A stretch of 64,000 nt of DNA, from NCBI RefSeq assembly GCF_963576545.1, contig NC_083638.1:4430659-4494658 (forward strand). The letters run 5' to 3'. Numbering within the stretch: position 1 is the stretch's first letter; each line of letters begins with the position of its first letter. The notes below the pieces were generated by a model, which worked only from the letters and a program-made list of their open reading frames with translations, searched no databases and had not been told where the DNA came from. The DNA comes from Limanda limanda. Lineage: Eukaryota; Chordata; Actinopteri; Pleuronectiformes; Pleuronectidae. The translations under genes and the position numbers were made by a program. Below, piece after piece: positions 61,077-64,000 of the stretch.

Positions 61077-61430
61077 AGTGTGTGTGTGTGTTTGTGTGTT
61101 TCAGTTTTATGTGAGCCAGTGTTTGTGCTCGTGTGTGTATTTGTCTCTCTTTTGTGAGTGTTTGCTTTGTAGAGAGTGGGTGGGGGGGCCTGGTGTGCGT
61201 TTGTGTGAAGGTGTGTGTGTGTGCAAATGCGTGCACGTGTGTGTGTGTGTGTGAGGGAAAGAGAAATTGTGGGCAGCCAGTGTCATCATTTTTCACATCC
61301 CCCTCTTCCACATGCATATTTCATGGAACTGGTCATTTATGTCACCAACAGGAGAGAAACTACACTGTGTGTGTGTGTGTGTGTGTGCGCCTGTGTGTGT
61401 GCGCCTGTGTGTTTGTGTGTTTGTGCTGTC
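61077..61430. repeat. Cluster of short GT tracts
   Basis: GT runs at about 61077-61100, 61206-61252 and 61366-61424 (with GCGCCT interruptions) in otherwise unique sequence. Confidence 0.85.
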
Positions 61431-62137
61431 CAAGTCTATATATATAATAAACTGAAAAAATTGAATTATCAAATGATTCTCTCAGAAAAAGCCTCTAAAC
61501 GTTGAGGATCCATCCACAGACAGCAGCTTCCTTCTCCTCCTCCTCCTGTAGGAGCCGTTTGACTGATGTGTTTTTAGAACCGCAGTGTGGCTCAGACTGA
61601 AGGCTTCAGAATTACATTCACATATGGGCGACCGCCTCCCGATTCTCTCTCCCTCCTCCTGAATGTGTCCTCCCCGTGTGTGTGTGTGTCGTGACAAAGC
61701 ACACAAACAGGTCTGTGTCCTGCCTGATAAAAACATCTGGATTTTTTTTTTAAAACCATGTTATTACCCATGTGCATGTGTGAGTAATTATATCACTATT
61801 GGAGGGGAGACACAAATCTCTCAGCACACAGTGACACTGAGGGGTGTTTACTTCCTTTTGGGGCTAAGAAGGTTTAAGGTTAGTGTTAGATTTACAGTAT
61901 TGCCATGTTTGTTATGGTTATGAACAAACACAGCTGCGGTTGTATCAGAGGGAAGTCGACAAAATGAAGCTGCATTATCCGGCACTAAAGCCGAGTCTGG
62001 TTCAGCTTCTTCGGTAACACAACATAGTGTCGTCCGACAAGGCAGCGTGTCGGCCGATCACACACATGCAACAGCACGTCGCTGGTGAACTTCTTGATCT
62101 CTGCTGTGTTCCTCAACATCGTCGCCACAGTTGTGAA

Positions 62138-63122
62138 TAGGGATGGGGGGGGGGAATTGATTCAGTTACAAATCGCGATTCTTGTGAATGACGATTTTAA
62201 ATCGCCATGCTGCCTCCAAAATCAATATTACATATATTTACATATTTATTGGTTTATACGGGGGGGATATATAGGGGGGGGGCAAGTTGACCAGCTCTTG
62301 ATTTTGCACAAGAATCTAAACATACCCAAGCACTAGCTTTGCATCGCCTACATGCAGACAACAATGAAGCATAGCCTACTTTTTGTTTATTTCAAAGTTG
62401 AAATAATGAATGAACTTTTATTCATTCTATTTAATTTACCTTTTATTTATTGTTTAAAAGAAGCCTAGGTGGCTTACATTTCTTAATCTGTCAGTTTGTG
62501 TGCAGTTGACAGGGGCTATACAATAATAGGGAACATTTTTATTTCTTTTCTCTATTGGCTGCCCGGCAGTCATTAAGTTAATGTTAATATTTGAAATAAA
62601 ACTGGTAAAGCTCTAAGTGAATTTGACTGTGTTGTATTTGTACTAGGGCTGGGCAAGTTAACTCGTTTAATCGAGTTAACTCAAGTGATGAGTTAACTCG
62701 ATTAATTCTTTTATTTCGTATTAACTCAGGTTTGATTATTTATTGTTTTATTGTGAAAGTCAGGTTTTATTTTGTGAAAGTCTGTTGCTGACTGCTGCAG
62801 AACAGGAAAAAAGAAAATAATTGGCGGATAAACAATCGAGTTAACTCATCACTTGAGTTAACTCGATTAAAACGAGTTAACTTGCCCAGCCCTAATTTGT
62901 ACTATGAGTCAACTTTTTTCCATGGTCCAATATTATATCTATTATATATTATATTATATATATAGATCCAAAAAATAATAACCAAAAGAAATCGCAGGAA
63001 ATCGTAATATCGAATCGCAATACTTACAGAATCGCAATACTTACAGAATCGCAATACATATCGTATCGCCCAAGTATCGTGATAGTATCGTATCGGAAGG
63101 TCCCTGCCCATTCCCGTCCCTA
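62138..63122. mobile_element. hAT-type element interrupted by a second one
   Basis: 985 bp between 8-bp duplications GTTGTGAA (62130-62137 and 63123-63130). Ends TAGGGATGGG and CCCGTCCCTA form a TIR with one mismatch. Without the nested element and its duplicated target it would be about 726 bp. AATCGC/GCGATT words fill the ends. No transposase frame was seen. Confidence 0.85.
62644..62894. mobile_element. Foldback hAT-type MITE nested in the larger element
   Basis: 251 bp between 8-bp duplications ATTTGTAC (62636-62643 and 62895-62902). Its long inverted ends start TAGGGCTGGGCAAGTTAACT and repeat the word GAGTTAACTC several times; together they take up over half the element. Confidence 0.9.
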
Positions 63123-64000
63123 GTTGTGAACGTGATAACTCTCCAGGGTTGTACAATCCTGTCGGTACAAACCTCTCCGCTGTGAACAAGCTTTTAAATA
63201 CGTCAATTTGTTCCTCCGACTGGACTTACAGGATCATGTTGCGTTGTCTAACCTTGGTGGGCAGATGAAACGACATGTCCACGCCACCACAGTCCCACGT
63301 GTTTGGTAAATGTCTCTGTGAATACGGCCCAAGAAGTCTTCATAGCTGCTTTCAGACTGAACTCCGCAGCTCCTCCTGTATTATCTCCGGAGGACGTGTG
63401 AACGCAAACCACAGAGCAAATAAAGGCGAGGATTAGAAAAACCTCCCCTCGGCTTTGTGCATGTGTGAAAAGCAACCTGCGGGTAAACTCTGCAGCCAGT
63501 TCTCAGGATTCTACCTGCAGGTCATGTCTGAAAATGACTCATGAAATGCAAGCTATGGTAACGTCCCCTGAAGGGATGGAAACACGACTGTGTGTGCACG
63601 CTGCTGCCTTATGTGTGTGGCAGCTGTACACAAGATGCAGTGTTTGGTCGGTAAACAGCAGCGTGAAGCTTGGTCCGAGCCCAGATTGTCTCATATGGTC
63701 TGTTCCTAGCAGGAGAACAGCTTCATGAAATGTGAGGACTTCATTCTTTTCTGTGGGTGTGAAAAGCTGTTTCAACATTTGAGAATGTCACCGCAGAATC
63801 TGGCATCTTTCTACTAGAACGATTATGTTTTACTTATGTGAGATTAGATCAGTGTGAAGGAATGAATCTCTACTTCTCCTCTTTAATGATGTCGCACAAA
63901 TCCTGAAGTCATTTTCATTCCTTTTTAAATCCAACACAACATCCATGGTGTGGTTTGCCTTATCTTTTAGCATCAGATGTTTTTGTTGGCCTCAGATGTC

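Larger units (their letters stand above)
41254..64000 (+). other. pias1 intron 1 (partial), repeat-rich
   Basis: Begins with CpG-rich sequence, then a 282-bp tandem duplication, interspersed repeats, five hAT elements, an L1-like insertion, GT microsatellites (54861-54909, 55300-55362, 61077-61430), a 49-bp minisatellite and a GGA-rich array. A complex block at about 46530-46930 may be conserved regulatory DNA. Stretches 45000-46500, 50020-51990, 53400-54800 and 55450-59270 show nothing recognisable. No pias1 SAP-domain exon and no other gene were found. Confidence 0.7.

Overview
This window is vertebrate chromosomal DNA, almost certainly from a teleost fish. The genes have long introns, consensus GT/AG splice sites and a CpG-rich promoter, and the spacers hold dense CA/GT microsatellites, teleost-type LINE/SINE debris and small hAT transposons with 8-bp target-site duplications. 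Three neighbouring genes on the + strand could be recognised from their exons: the 3' end of map2k5 (last three coding exons, 3890-15616), the whole coding region of skor1 (seven exons, 29054-35497) and the first coding exon of pias1 (41230-41253). This is the vertebrate order MAP2K5-SKOR1-PIAS1, all in one orientation, so synteny and exon homology support each other.

Region by region: 1-3889 is a map2k5 intron. At 3890-15616 lie the last three map2k5 coding exons, the final one isolated by a 10.4-kb intron. At 15617-28950 is a gene-free spacer, presumably holding the skor1 promoter and distal control elements. The skor1 gene and 3' UTR occupy 28951 to about 36670. A second spacer runs to about 41130, followed by the pias1 CpG island and its 8-codon first exon. 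Everything from 41254 to the end is read as pias1 intron 1. It is rich in mobile and tandem repeats: two copies of an hAT element carrying a BED zinc-finger ORF, another small hAT element, an hAT element nested inside a different one, a 5'-truncated L1-like LINE with a 22-bp duplication, a 49-bp minisatellite of 15 copies, and a GGA-rich higher-order array.

Functionally the three genes are neighbours by ancient synteny rather than an operon. MAP2K5 is the MAPK kinase that activates ERK5. SKOR1 is a neuronal SKI-family co-repressor that works with LBX1 and SMADs. PIAS1 is a SUMO E3 ligase. In vertebrates MAP2K5 introns and the SKOR1 flanks are rich in conserved non-coding DNA, so the large gene-free stretches are reasonable places to look for skor1 enhancers. 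No RNA genes and no further protein genes were found. All calls are from reading the sequence; no alignment or database search was run.
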